Below, one piece after another: positions 18,976 through 30,845 of a DNA stretch of 64,000 nucleotides. The stretch is from Deinandra increscens subsp. villosa. Lineage: Eukaryota; Streptophyta; Magnoliopsida; Asterales; Asteraceae. The position numbers and the translations under genes are program-made. The notes beneath the pieces were generated by a model that saw nothing but the letters and a program-made list of their open reading frames with translations, searched no databases and was not told the DNA's origin. Location of the stretch: assembly GCA_039602395.1 (NCBI GenBank), contig JBCNJP010000008.1:18792354-18856353 (forward strand), read 5' to 3'. The number at the start of each line of letters is the position of its first letter. The first letter of the stretch is position 1.

Positions 18976-21190
18976 GTATGCATGTGCTCATGAATGAAGC
19001 TAATCCACTGAATTACATTGATTTGGATCTGATCGAGAGTGAAGATGAAGAAATGGAACCTTTGTTTCCCACTCCTATTCAAGTAAAGAAGGAGGTGGAT
19101 GATATATATGTACAGGTTTCACTTTCTGAGCTTATGCAGACCTCAGCTAAGGCTTCTGCTTTGGATATTGCTCCCCATGTTCCAGGTGTTATTCCTACAG
19201 ATGCAAATATCATCAACTTAGAATCAAGTGTTGCCATAGAATAAGAGAGTCAATCTGTTCCTACAGTATCGTCTGAGCAAAGCATTCGTGATCAGATCTT
19301 TGAAGCATCCTTTATTCACTTCTCCTCTGAGTCTGATACTGAAGATGAACCAAATGTGACTGAGACTCAAAAGCCTGCGGTTACAGAACAACCTGGTCCT
19401 TCTACTGAAGATAAAGGAAAAAGGATTTTAACTCCTGAAGAAATTGCTGAAGAGCATCGTAAAAGGGAAGCTGAGAAAGAAAGATCTCGTAGAGCGCTTA
19501 TCGATGAAACTCTCCAGGAACAAAATAGACTTCTCGAGGAAAAGGCTGAAGCACTCAAGAGATATGAATCTAACCATCCTCCAGCTGTCATGTATGCAAA
19601 AGGGTCGAGCACTTTGCCAGAACGTTCAGAATCAATCAGAACAGATGAACCTTTGATCCGCATTGTCACCAACTTAGAGGGAACTGATGTTGATGCTGAT
19701 GACAACTCTGTTACAACCAACATGGTTAGAACTCTGATGAAAGACAACTTCTCGTTGAAATATCTGTTGAGTCTCACTGACACTGAGTTGACCAAGTTAT
19801 ACACCGATGAGGAGAGGTTGAATTCTCACCTACCCCAAAATCAAACAGTTGAAGCACAATCTGATTTCTTAGCTGATATTTTTTCCGACACAAACAAGAC
19901 AGTGGACTTCCTTCCTATCCGTGATCATCGCTCTGATCTCACCCTTGACATCGGTAACACGTTCATTCCTCCTCCAGAGAACTCGTCCGTTGACCCTCCT
20001 GACTCTGAAGCTTATATTAAATCCACCCCAACAGTATGAACTCTGAAGCACTACGCAACTTCTGTAAATTCAAGAACATTGTTAAGAAGGCTTACTACAA
20101 GAAGAGACTTCCTGGTCTCCGGAAGTTTGTGTGTGAGTACCGGAAGACAGAGCGGTTGGCCAAGTTGGAACAAATCAGAATCATTGAAGAGGAATGGGCT
20201 GAGGCTCTTAAGAGAAAAGATAATCCCCAAATCTATGACGAATGGGAAAAGCTAACTCCTAACTTGAAGGCCATGCAATTATTTGCTACCAAAAACTTGA
20301 GGAAAATGCCTAGCAACCCTAACGTCAATCATGGGATGAAGATCTTGGGTTGGAAATATGATGAAGCCTTTGACGCTTTCATGGTGAAGAGGAGAAATGG
20401 CTATGTCCAAATATTTGGTGACTTCAAAGATCTCACTAGCTTATTCTCTTGGGAACTCAAACAGCTCAAGTACCTTGAATTGGTGAACCACACAAATCAC
20501 CCAAAGGGTATAAGGGCTGCTGTGTTTATCCAATCTGCTTACAATGATAAAAGATTCAGTCAAAACCCTAAAGCAGAGAGAAAAGCTCAGTTGGCAGAAG
20601 AGAAGAGAAGACTTCGTGCTCCTCACTGAGGTATGTTCAAGGATGTCGGAAAGGAAGTAAAAGCAAAGACTATCCCTAGAAATCAGAAGAATGCTCCTAT
20701 GGTCAGTTGGTATTTTAACGGGATGACTCATGAGTTGGTAATCGAAAGAGATGGTGCTGACGCTATCAGAATATTTGCTACTATAGAACTCCGTCTTCTC
20801 TCTAGATCTTACTTGAAGATAATGTATTACGACAAGATGCGGACAATACCTATTCAGTTGAGACCTTATGAATGCTATGATGCGAACTATTTCTTGATAT
20901 TCTTAAACTGGTGGTGCGAAAGGCTAGCAGGATTAGGTAGACTCACTCTTGATTCGGAACTCCTGAGAACAGCAACTTGTTGGTTGATTGAAGAACATGG
21001 TTCAAGTGTCATTTTGGATAAGTCACGATGATTGGTCGAGCTGAACAATTATAATGACCTGAAGAAGCTCGTTTGGCAAGATCTCTTTAGGCTGTATGAC
21101 ATGGGTATTCACGTAGTTTCTGACAAAGACAAACCTGCAGCCAGAGAGAACTGGAGATTCCTGCTGAAGCTGACCGGTCAAGATGCTTGA
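18976..21190 (+). pseudogene. E1 third ORF, 3' part, broken
   Basis: Continues the E1 third ORF in frame after one AGAAC copy is removed. It holds an acidic segment, a charged helical stretch (about 19420-19570, EEHRKREAEKERSRR-type) and the C-terminal domain with GWKYDEAFDAFMVKRRNGY and FSWELKQLKYLEL, matching the E2 block AFMIKRRGG...RWDLRRLADLPL. Breaks: TAA at 19242, frame change near 20037, in-frame TGA at 20627 and at about 21029. A final open stretch ends WRFLLKLTGQDA with TGA at 21188. Only 35 bases separate this stop from the LTR, so the ORF abuts the 3' end of the element. Confidence 0.75.
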
Positions 21191-21225
21191 AGCTCGAGAG
21201 TTTGCATTGCCAACAAGGATGGAAT

Positions 21226-21997
21226 TGTCAGAACCTATTTGTTAGCAACACAAACTTATTGTTTTCTTATCATGTAATTGATACTTTGTTTTTGTAATTT
21301 TCTTTTGATATGTACTTGGTGAACTTTGTGTAATTATTAGCGTACTTGTTATGCTTCTTAACGGACTTGTTACTTATGTTCTTAACGGACTTGAATTACT
21401 CTTAGCGTACTTGTTTGAATGTTATCTTAGCGGACTTGTTTATTCCTAGCGAACTTGTTTACTTAGAAGACTTGTTTTGTTCCTAGCGTACTTAATTTGT
21501 TCTTAACGAACTTGTTAGCGTACTTGTTCAAGTTAGCGAACTTGATAATGCTTAGCGTACTTGTTAGCGTACTTGTTAGCGTACTTGTTGCTACTTAGCG
21601 TACTTGTTAGCGGGCTTGTTGATGCTTAGCGTACTTGTTAACGGACTTGTTAAGTGCTAGCAAACTTCATTTTAGTCTTAGCGAACTTGTTCTCCTGTTA
21701 GAATACTTTGCTGAATTCTAGGTAATGATTGTGTCGTGTCAAACATTCTATTTGTCCCAGGTTCTCTAGTAGTATAAATACCATTGAAAAAACCCTATTG
21801 GAAACGCTTGAAGGAATATTATTCCTACAGAGAGCCTTTGTGTGTGTGTTCTTGGTGTTAGTGTGTGTTCTTGAGCTTTAGGAATCATCAATGGGTGAGC
21901 ATTGATGCTGATCCATCCGGAATCGACCATCACACATGATTTCCGCACTTGTGTGATAAATCATATGAGAACAACGTGCTCAAATCTGGTCCTGACA
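21226..21997 (+). repeat. E1 3' LTR
   Basis: TGTCAGAACC... to ...GGTCCTGACA, 772 bp, preceded by a weak polypurine tract ACAAGGATGGAAT. An array of TTAGCG(T/G/A)ACTTGTT words (about 21335-21700) lies upstream of TATAAATA (21773-21780). It is homologous to the E6 LTR at 34256-35019, including the segment CAATGGGTGAGCATTGATGC and the ending. The 5' partner would lie left of the window. Confidence 0.85.
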
Positions 21998-22406
21998 AAT
22001 ACAAAAATAGTGTGTTGTTTTTCAACTGGTAAAAATGAAAATCTATAAATAGAGTTGTCATTTTTAGGGGGAGAAATTTGAAAAATCCAAAAACATTGAA
22101 AAATGAGAAATTGTATCCGACATGATTGGGAAATGATGGTACATTGGCTGACATTGTCTGACTCATGGATAAAGTAAATGAAAAGGCCATAAGACCATTT
22201 GATCGATATGCAAGGTAGGCTTGGCAAATCAGAAAGTATACAAATGTGATATACACTAAATCTGATGCATGACCTAGTGGACAACATCTTGATGCATATC
22301 TCCTGATATATCAAGAAAAAGATATGAGAAAAATAAAATGAGAAGTCACTGTGTATACATGTGTTCATTTTGCAAAGATTTAAACTTGTTTGATTTTCTT
22401 TATTTT

Positions 22407-22645
22407 GTCAAACGATCGGACTTTCTCTGCGTGTCGAAAGACCGACCTGATCGTTGTTCGTTTGACGTTCTGCTTTATTTTCTTTGGTGTTTCGTATAAC
22501 TCATCGGATTTTCTCTGCATGTATGGGAGTACCGACCTGATTGTTGTTGAGTTATACAACTTCAACTTGTTTTATTTTCTTATTTTGTTAAATCCAAGGC
22601 CTTATCTGCGTATAAAAAGATCGACCTTAAGGTAGACAATTTAAC
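22407..22645 (+). ncRNA. Three tandem stem-loops, E3 copy
   Basis: Unit 1: GTCAAACGA (22407-22415) pairs with TCGTTTGAC (22458-22466). Unit 2: GTATAACTCA (22494-22503) pairs with TGAGTTATAC (22548-22557). Unit 3: GTTAAAT (22587-22593) pairs with ATTTAAC (22639-22645). Cores share TCGGA(C/T)TTTCTCTGC(G/A)TG and ACCGACCTGAT with an inner TCGG/CCGA helix (units 1 and 2; AAGG/CCTT in unit 3). In element sense this is the E2 core. Confidence 0.82.
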
Positions 22646-23365
22646 GTTCTTATTTCTTTTTGCATGGAACACAGTTGACTATATCATGGTTACAATCATT
22701 ATGTGATTAAAGTCACAAATGAAATCACAAAATGTGATAAACAAAAGCATATATGAGTATGTCTGATAGTGTGGGGTAAACTGGTCAATGCAAACTTAAT
22801 CAATATCTTAACATATCCAGATGTTATGAGTATGATTGTGTCAGAGTTTAAAAATGGACAAATTATATTTGCAATCGGCATGGCTTATGTGCTACAATAA
22901 TTGGAATTAAGGTGTAGTTAAGCATGTTATGACCAATATGATCCCAAGTTGTGATCTTTCTCACAAAAGACAAACATAGTGTCTAATTCGGTATTGTTTT
23001 ACTTTTCTTATCAGAAAATACCAAAAAGATTTTAGGTGTGTTTTGATATAAAGTTTCTAAAAGCCAAAAAGATTTTATTTCTTATTTGTTTTCGATTGAT
23101 CAACACGAAATACAAAATCAATTTTTTTCAAAATCAAAATATCTTGGAGTCTCGAAGAGACATTTTGCACCAAGATTATTTATCTTGGCAGGTTTCTAAG
23201 TGGGAAGAGAGCATCATAACTTCAAGTCTTCTGAAGTTTGTTGATAAAGAGATTATGCATAATGCAATATCAAGTATTCAAGATTGAACTCATCGTCAAG
23301 ATCGAGGAAGAGTTTGATTGATGATACAAAATACAAGTTTGAATAGATGAGATGATACTGCACAT

Positions 23366-23379
23366 GCCAAGGGGGAGTT
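23366..23379 (+). promoter_or_regulatory. E3 polypurine tract
   Basis: GCCAAGGGGGAGTT immediately before an LTR starting TGTTGATAC. E6 has the same tract in the other orientation at 32916-32929. Confidence 0.8.
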
Positions 23380-23717
23380 TGTTGATACATGGTCCTTGAT
23401 CGTCATGTGAAGTATCGAATACAAGAAAAATTACACAAGGTTGCTGAGGTCCGAACTCAGGCCGAACCTGGAGTTCGGACATGGTCGAACCTTGGGCCGA
23501 ACTTGAGGTTCGGACCAGCGGGTTTCTCTAGTATATATATGTGCGTCTTGTGTTGTATTCAGTAATAATCTAAGCTTCAGTGTCATATTCTCTGAGTGTA
23601 CTCTGTGGTTCTCTGTGGTTAATACAAAGCTCATTTGTATTTTCTCTTTGTGTCTTTCTCGTATTACATTGATTTCATTACGACTAAGTAGAAGATCCGC
23701 ACACTCACGCACTTTCA
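23380..23717 (+). repeat. E3 3' LTR
   Basis: 338 bp, TGTTGATACATGG to ACTTTCA. It matches the E14 LTR at 62165 along its length (TGATCGTCATGTGAAGTATCG, CGACTAAGTAGAAGATCC). Words GCCGAACYT..GGTTCGG at about 23448-23515 precede TATATATAT (23532-23540). Confidence 0.88.
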
Positions 23718-24006
23718 AATTCCTTAAGTCAGAATTCTGAAGAAAGTTCCTGCGGAACTTTTCCTTTACTAAGTAGTTCCTCCGGAACTTTTCCTTAGTT
23801 ACCTCGAAAGTTTAACTTCTCACACAGTTCAAGTCCTAAGACAAAAAGGCGACAGAGAGCAGTTTACTTTCCACCATTATGTACACTGTTCACCCGACAA
23901 ATCTGCTCAACTGTTCACTCCACCCATGCGTGTTAGTACAACAACTTTTGGAGTAGATATGATTACTTTATTTAGCCTAGTGGCTAAAAGGAAATAAAAG
24001 AAGAAA
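23718..24006 (+). other. E4 leader remnant with GGAAC palindromes
   Basis: Two near-perfect palindromes, AGTTCCTGCGGAACTTTTCC and AGTTCCTCCGGAACTTTTCC, lie at 23748-23805. Otherwise nothing coding. Probably the decayed leader or N-terminal gag region of E4. Confidence 0.5.
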
Positions 24007-26457
24007 GATGTTTTAAAACAAAGATATGAAAACTTTTGTCACAAAAGAGGTGAAACTATGTCTGAGCAATATTTGAGATATATGAAACTTATAGATGAAC
24101 TGCAAGGTGTAGATGTCAAAATAGAAAATGTTGATATAATCAGAAAATTTTTAAGATCTTTACATGAAGTTTGGAGTGTCTATACAGTTAGCATAAAATA
24201 CAGCCGTGATCTCAAAACCTTGAAATTAGGAGATCTCTATGGGATGTTGAGTGCACAAGAGATGGAGATGAATGAGAAGTTTGGTGTAACATCTAACCAG
24301 ACATCATCTTCCAAAGGCACTTTGGCCCTCATCACTTCTCACTCAGAGAAATATTCTGATCAGGAACCACATATATCCTTTCCTGAGTCTCCTAAAGGAC
24401 ATGAAGTTTCATACTTTCAAAACTTTGCAAATGTTGCTAACAGTTCATACACAGGGTTCACTAGATCATATCTTGAATTCATAAGTGCAGATGATCTAGA
24501 AGAGATTGACATCACAACCCAGCTTCCCATGGTGTCACTGAGGGCACAAAGGTTCTACAAGAGAACTGGAAGAAAGTACAATGGAGCCAAAAATGCTCCC
24601 ATAGATCTTGACAAATCAAAAGTCAAGTGTTACAACTGTCATTAGTTAGGACAGTTTGCCGGGGAATGTTCTCAGCCAAGAAGAGATGGTGGGTACAATG
24701 CAGAAAAGAAACCAGAATATACCAAACCTAGCTCTTCTTCACGCCCAACTCCACCAAAGCCTGCTTTTAATCAGAGCCATGCAACTGCTGCTTTTGCAAA
24801 CCAAACAGGGTTTATAGACTGGGAAGATGTGATGAGTGAGTTTGCTCCAACCAACCATGCCCTGATGGCCAGTGGTTCTTCACCTGCAAATGCAGAGGTA
24901 AACTCATACTCCATAAGTGAACCTGAAAATGTGTTGTGCACACCTATGTGCATTGAATTGGTTGAACAATACAAAAAGCATAATATGTCACTAATAGAAG
25001 AAATAGCAAATTTAAATGAGTTGAAAGAGTAATCAAAAAGGGAAGATATAGCCTTCTCAACCAAAACTGATGAACTGAAACAAACCATAGGGCTTTTGAA
25101 ACATCAACAAACTGATTTTATAACACAAATGGATGATGTTGTGGCACAACCGAAAATTTCAAAGAAGCAAGATGAAGAATATGTGCTAGATATTCAAACC
25201 CTAAAAGACCAGCTGAGATAAGCCATAAGCAATGCTGATAAGTTTCAGATTGCTAGTGAAAAAGCACAAAAATAGTGGAGAATCCTGATTCTTACACTAG
25301 CCTTGAAACTCTACCTATCAAGGAAACAAATGTTTCCTTGACAGCTGACCCAATGGAGAATGGTCGTGTAATTGAGGACCTCTCAAATGAAATTGAATGT
25401 GTGAAAAAGGATGATGACATACAAATTGAAAATCACATTGTTTTTTCAAAACCAAGTTTTAAAGTTCCAACTTCAAAATCTTCAAAAATTAAGGTTGCAG
25501 CTGCTGGAGCCAAGAGTATCGACTCTGAAGGATCTAACTCCTCAGGTTCTATCACTCAAAAAGTTGAAAAACCAAAATTTGTTGTTAATGAAACCACCAA
25601 TCAACTGTCACCAAAATACCAGGATTCCCAAAAATCACTAAGGGAATGCATTATTTGTGGTGAGATGGGACATGTTGCCATACACTGTTCCTTCAATCCT
25701 TTTAAACAGATAATTAACAAAGCCAACATTTCTCAAAAGATAAATCAAAATCTGTTTAACTCAAAGAACCAAAAGGATAACATGAAGGTGTCACCAAGAA
25801 GATCACAGGGTGATTAGGGGCAATTTGGTAAAACACAAAAAGTTTGGGTGGGAAATGAGAAGAACAACAGCTTCTCACAAGTGAAAAGAAATATTTTTCC
25901 ACAAGAAAAAAATTCCGCAGGAACTTCATTTCTTCCGGGAGAACTTTCCTCTGGAAGAAGTACAGTTCCCTCGGAACAATTCAAAAACATCAGATCATCA
26001 AAATCTTCAAAACAAAGATCTGAATTTCTACCCACTGAGTTTATGAGTCAAACTAACCCCTTTTTCCAAGGTGGTTCACGAGCAAAATCTGCTCCTCGTG
26101 AAAGAAAACAATTTTCTGAACAGTATGATGTGCATGATCATCCTGCACAAGTCCTACGGAACTCAGTACTCACATACTGAAATTCCCAATGTTGCCTCTC
26201 AACCAAAATTTGAAAATGCAAAACAGAGAAGCAACAGAAAATATTGGGAAAAGAAGGCTTTTATTAAGAAACATGGTTTTCCCAAATGGCAAAGTTACAA
26301 CAGGAGTGTAAATGAGAAAAGGGTTAACTTTTCAGAACATGATAAACTTATATCTGAAAATGAAGGACCAAGTCAACTTATTTTGAGAAACTACACCTAT
26401 AATGATGCCATGGGAAAACCCACGACCACAAAGGCTTGGGTCCCATACTCCAACTAA
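24007..26457 (+). pseudogene. gag: E4 gag, N-terminally truncated and broken
   Basis: Reads into QRYENFCHKRGETMSEQYL, the middle of a UBN2-type Gag domain; upstream Gag is absent. Zinc knuckle 1 (24628-24669) is CYNCH-stop-LGQFAGEC, with TAG where Gln is usual. A coiled-coil region with several stops follows (25030-25275). Zinc knuckle 2 is CIICGEMGHVAIHC (25647-25688). A stop at about 25815 and a frame change near 26170 follow, and the end is KAWVPYSN. The stretch 25910-25985 codes through TTCCGCAGGAACTT-like palindromes matching those in the leader, so the word family extends into coding sequence. Confidence 0.85.
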
Positions 26458-26478
26458 CAATGTTGTTTACTTGTGTAG

Positions 26479-26637
26479 GGGCTACCTAATAAATCTCAAG
26501 CAAATGTTTGGGTTGTAGATAGTGGGTGCTCCAGTCACATGACAGGTAATAAAAATCTTCTAGAAAATACAAAAAGATATGATGGATGTCCCGTTGCTTT
26601 TGGAAGCAAAGAAGGGTACATTACAGCACTTGGTAAT
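26479..26637 (+). pseudogene. pol: E4 pol, protease segment
   Basis: Begins GLPNKSQANVWVVDSGCSS, an intact D-S-G aspartic protease motif of copia type followed by HMTG. It is in frame with gag but after two stops (TAA, then TAG at the GTGTAG acceptor-like site). Split by E5 at the GTATC target. Confidence 0.85.
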
Positions 26638-26642
26638 GTATC

Positions 26643-27230
26643 TGTTGGGAATCGAGATACCGAGCCAAGATAATTTGGATAGATGTGATAATACTCAACG
26701 GCCACTTAACGTCTACCGTCCCGACAACACGGTAAAGAACATGACAACTCAAGACACAAGACTCAACTAAAGAAGATGGCTCTAGTGAATATTATTTATT
26801 GTTTAAATATTGTCACTAGTTGGTAGTTTTACTATTATGCCCTTAGTGAGTTTTTAGTATATATAGCAAGTCTTTCTCATGTGAAAGACTTGATGATGCA
26901 TGTCTAGTGAGAGAGAGTTAGTCATGGTTCTTTGAAGCTTATCGAGGGTTCATGAACTCACCTTGTAAGTTCATGTTACCCGGGAATGCGTGGGGTAGGT
27001 AAAATGTAATCATTCGGTTATCTTTATTTATCTATCATTCCACCTTGTTTATCTATCTTTGTTGTTCTTCATCTATCCATGTTTCACTAGCTTTGCTCAT
27101 CATCATCATCACATCTCAAACACCATCGTTGTTCTTATCCGGGTGTTCATTTGTTTCTACAAAACGAGTTACACAAAGACTCGATCCGCTTCCGCAACCA
27201 AAGTATTTTGCCCACCACCTCGGTTTTTCA
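26643..27230 (+). repeat. E5 5' LTR
   Basis: TGTTGGGAATCG to CGGTTTTTCA, followed directly by the PBS. Ends with a CT/CA-rich stretch and a (CAT)n-type run near 27103. Confidence 0.93.
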
Positions 27231-28429
27231 ATTGGCATCAGAGCCATGGTCGAGATAATGCAACCTCACGGTTGATATCTCAACTTTGTGTTCATATGCT
27301 CGTTATTTTTGTAAACAAATGGAGATGTTTTTGTTTTAAAGAAAAAGGTTTTTGAACTTCTTCTCCATAGATTTGTCAAAACCTATGTGTTCTTTTGTTT
27401 TTGTGGTGTTCTTGAAAATGTCACTGGGTTTTTGTGTTTGAAGTACCCATGTATTTCTTCAAAACCCATCTTATCCGTTGAAATCCTTGAATATGTGTTT
27501 TTATTATTTAAATTTTAAATAATTAGATACACATGATTTGAGTCTTTCAAGACATATACCACATATTATCCGGTGTTTCCTAAATTGTTTCATGTCCCAT
27601 TTTTTTCTGATGGAGTGTTAATGTCAAACTGCTTTTTAGTATTTGCTTTATAGCATTTGACCTACTTCTTGTTTTTCGTGTTCCCCAATATCAACCCTTG
27701 TGTCAAAAAAAAATTTAAAGGCACCCAAAGAAACCTTATCAAGTCAACTGCATTGTACACCCTACTACCCTAGAATCTGTCTCTTCCACCTTTTACTTTT
27801 CTGTCACAGCCGACCAACCTATGTCAAATCACTCCTTTTCTCTTCTACCTTCTATCAATCCATGACACATACTTTCTCTTTCTTTCATTCGGAACAAGCA
27901 AAAAACACATAAAATATAGAAAGTTGCAGGTCATTATGTAAAGATTTGGATTTGTTAGTGAAAGATGGAAATCAGAAATGATCTATTACGAGATTGTAGC
28001 TCGATGGTCATTGTGTTCCTGATTGATCTGGGTATTGCGAAGATAATATGAATCGAGTGTGATGGACTGACGACAATATCACGTCCGACGAAACTTTGGT
28101 TTTGGGAGTTGAAAATGGTTGTGATAGGTAGCGGTGATGACGAGTTCATGATCTGGGTTATGGGTCTCTCTGTCGAAGAAGATCGATGATGGTCGGTGAC
28201 AGATTTGCTGTTATAATTCAAGGTGAACGTACTGGGTTATCGATAAACAACTGGTTTCTATCCAGGGTTCGGACACGGGTTTATCATCAAAGGTTGATGA
28301 TGATATGGGAAACAGTTGGTCACTGCTGGTTCGACGTAGTGTTCTCAATGATGAAGATGATGGAAGATCCGAGTTTAAGCAACCCTCTCGATCCCTAGGG
28401 TTCACCGGAGAAGATTACTGTTTCGCTTC

Positions 28430-28690
28430 GTATTCAGCCGGAGTTTCAACTTCAACCGGAAGTTTAGAGACCAACCGGAAAAACGATAACTCCACTCCAA
28501 CTTTCAACAGGAAAATCGAGGGTTCCGGTTCAAGTGAGTTCAAACAGAATTATGGAGTTCAAGCGGAAAAATGGTTTCAACCGGAAACCAACCTTCAACC
28601 GGAAATTATGTCCGCTTCAACTTTCAAGCGGAAATCGAACTTCAACCGGAATCTTCAAGTTCAACTGGTAAGGCCACTGTGTGCTTTTTC
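28430..28690 (+). repeat. E5 internal CAACCGGAA words
   Basis: About ten variants of TTCAACCGGAA / AAGCGGAAA, ending at a donor-like CTG/GTAAGG. A different word from those of the neighbours but the same style, in the leader half of the element. Confidence 0.6.
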
Positions 28691-29705
28691 AGTCTGCCGG
28701 AGTTGACGGTTTTCGCCGGTGATGCCTCTGTTGAAACTCAGCTTTGTCAAAGAGAGTCTCCGTTCACGACATGTCGCCGGAAATAACGACTCTTGGCTGG
28801 AAAAAGCCCCTGGTCACGTTTCAACTCGACGGAAATCGCCATCAGGGTTGCTGGCTGCTGTTTCTCGTCGATAGAGATGAGAGGCGGAGATACACCTTTT
28901 TCTGGTACGTACGTATGTGTCCAGCTAGGGTTTCCTTTCTTCTAAAGGAAATAAATTTGTTTGGGCTAAAGGAGATTTGAGGCAGATTGGGCTGCGAAAA
29001 TTATATGTCTGGGCCAGATCAGAAACTTGAAAACAGATTGGGCTGCTGTTATATTACTTTTGTTGTTATAACAAAAACATGCTTATTTATTTTGCTACGG
29101 GTTGCAAAAGTCTAGGGGGGAAGAAAATGAGATGATTTGATGAGACTTTTGCAAACGTGTTTAGCAAAAGAAAGCAACGTGAATTTTAATCTTCGAAGCG
29201 TTCTCAGGCCGTAACAGTTGCGACATTGCCATTGCGGTAAAAATCGAAGGCAAGATTATTAGCACAAAAAGAAGTGGTTTATCTTCGTGCAAAGCATTGG
29301 TTTGGTATTCGGCCAAGTATTTCAAGATTTTTGAATTGTGGAATTAATTCTCGAGTCTTTCATAGATCCTTTATTTTGTTTACTTTTAACAATATTGGCA
29401 CCTTGAGTTGTGACTGAGTCCTCAAGTAGCTTGCCATTGTGTTGAAGTTTGTAAACACCCTATGCATTTACAGCCTATGGTTTGGGGCTAGAAGAATGTT
29501 TATTGTAGGGGGAGCTTCACAAAGGAGAATTGAAGAACAAAAGATTTGAAACTACATGAAGATTTTCTTGAAGTCAAGATGCAAGATTACAAAGAACCAA
29601 TGTAGGACCGTTGATTACTCAGAGAAATAATCAAAACAAGAACTCTTTACTTGAGGATCACAACCATGCGGAATAAAGTTGTATCGCACTTATGTTTTTA
29701 CTTAA

Positions 29706-30205
29706 NNNNNNNNNNNNNNNNNNNNNNNNNNNNNNNNNNNNNNNNNNNNNNNNNNNNNNNNNNNNNNNNNNNNNNNNNNNNNNNNNNNNNNNNNNNNNNN
29801 NNNNNNNNNNNNNNNNNNNNNNNNNNNNNNNNNNNNNNNNNNNNNNNNNNNNNNNNNNNNNNNNNNNNNNNNNNNNNNNNNNNNNNNNNNNNNNNNNNNN
29901 NNNNNNNNNNNNNNNNNNNNNNNNNNNNNNNNNNNNNNNNNNNNNNNNNNNNNNNNNNNNNNNNNNNNNNNNNNNNNNNNNNNNNNNNNNNNNNNNNNNN
30001 NNNNNNNNNNNNNNNNNNNNNNNNNNNNNNNNNNNNNNNNNNNNNNNNNNNNNNNNNNNNNNNNNNNNNNNNNNNNNNNNNNNNNNNNNNNNNNNNNNNN
30101 NNNNNNNNNNNNNNNNNNNNNNNNNNNNNNNNNNNNNNNNNNNNNNNNNNNNNNNNNNNNNNNNNNNNNNNNNNNNNNNNNNNNNNNNNNNNNNNNNNNN
30201 NNNNN
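29706..30205. other. Assembly gap, 500 N
   Basis: Exactly 500 N, a conventional placeholder length, so the true size is unknown. Long X-filled open frames over it are artefacts. Confidence 0.99.
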
Positions 30206-30252
30206 CCAATGTCACAAGTGTTGAGTATACCATCTACCAAATAGGGGAAGAT

Positions 30253-30840
30253 TGTTGGGAATCGAGATACCGAGCCAACATGATTTGGATAGATGTGATA
30301 ATACTCAACGGCCACTTAACGTCTACCGTCCCGACAACACGGTAAAGAACATGACAACTCAAGACACAAGACTCAACTAAATAAGATGACTCTAGTGAAT
30401 ATTATTTATTGTTTAAATATTGTCACTAGTTGGTATTTTTACTATTATGCCCTTAGTGAGTTTTTAGTATATATAGCAAGTCTTTCTCATGTGAAAGACT
30501 TGATGATGCATGTCTAGTGAGAGAGGGTTAGTCATGGTTCTTTGAAGCTTGTCGAGGGTTCATGAACTCACCTTGTAAGTTCATGTTACCCGGGAATGCG
30601 TGGGGTAGGTAAAATGTAATCATTCGGTTATCTTTATTTATCTATCATTCCACCTTGTTTATCTATCTTTGTTGTTCTTCATCTATCCATGTTTCACTAG
30701 CTTTGCTCATCATCATCATCACATCTCAAACACCATCGTTGTTCTTATCCGGGTGTTCATTTGTTTCTACAAAACGAGTTACACAAAGACTCGATCCGCT
30801 TCCGCAACCAAAGTATTTTGCCCACCACCTCGGTTTTTCA
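30253..30840 (+). repeat. E5 3' LTR
   Basis: Partner of 26643-27230, seven substitutions, no indels. Followed by the second GTATC. Confidence 0.93.
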
Positions 30841-30845
30841 GTATC

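Larger units (their letters stand above)
21998..23379 (+). other. E3 post-pol spacer
   Basis: Homologous in order to the E2 post-pol spacer: a GGGGGAGAAATTTGAAAA purine tract (22057), the GAGAAATTGTATCCGAC segment, three stem-loops, and the CCAAAAAGATTTTAGGTGTG block (23021). Its pol is missing. The E1 LTR end abuts it at 21997/21998, which fits E1 having inserted here. Confidence 0.75.
26643..30840 (+). mobile_element. E5: non-coding LTR retrotransposon (LARD-like)
   Basis: Identical-length LTRs of 588 bp (26643-27230 and 30253-30840) differ at 7 positions (about 1.2%). TSD GTATC is at 26638-26642 and 30841-30845. PBS TGGCATCAGAGCC is at 27233-27245, and a polypurine tract AATAGGGGAAGAT lies just before the 3' LTR. 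The roughly 3 kb interior has no gag or pol motif in the readable part, so it would depend on another element's proteins. TATATATAG (26859) is the LTR TATA box. A 500-base gap prevents ruling out coding sequence there. Confidence 0.93.

Noticed and set aside
28186..28980. Plus-strand ORFs in E5 interior
   Set aside because: Short, overlapping frames through a word array; no gag, pol or host motif.
29651..30345. Four long open frames over 29651-30345
   Set aside because: They exist only because 500 N are read as unknown residues.
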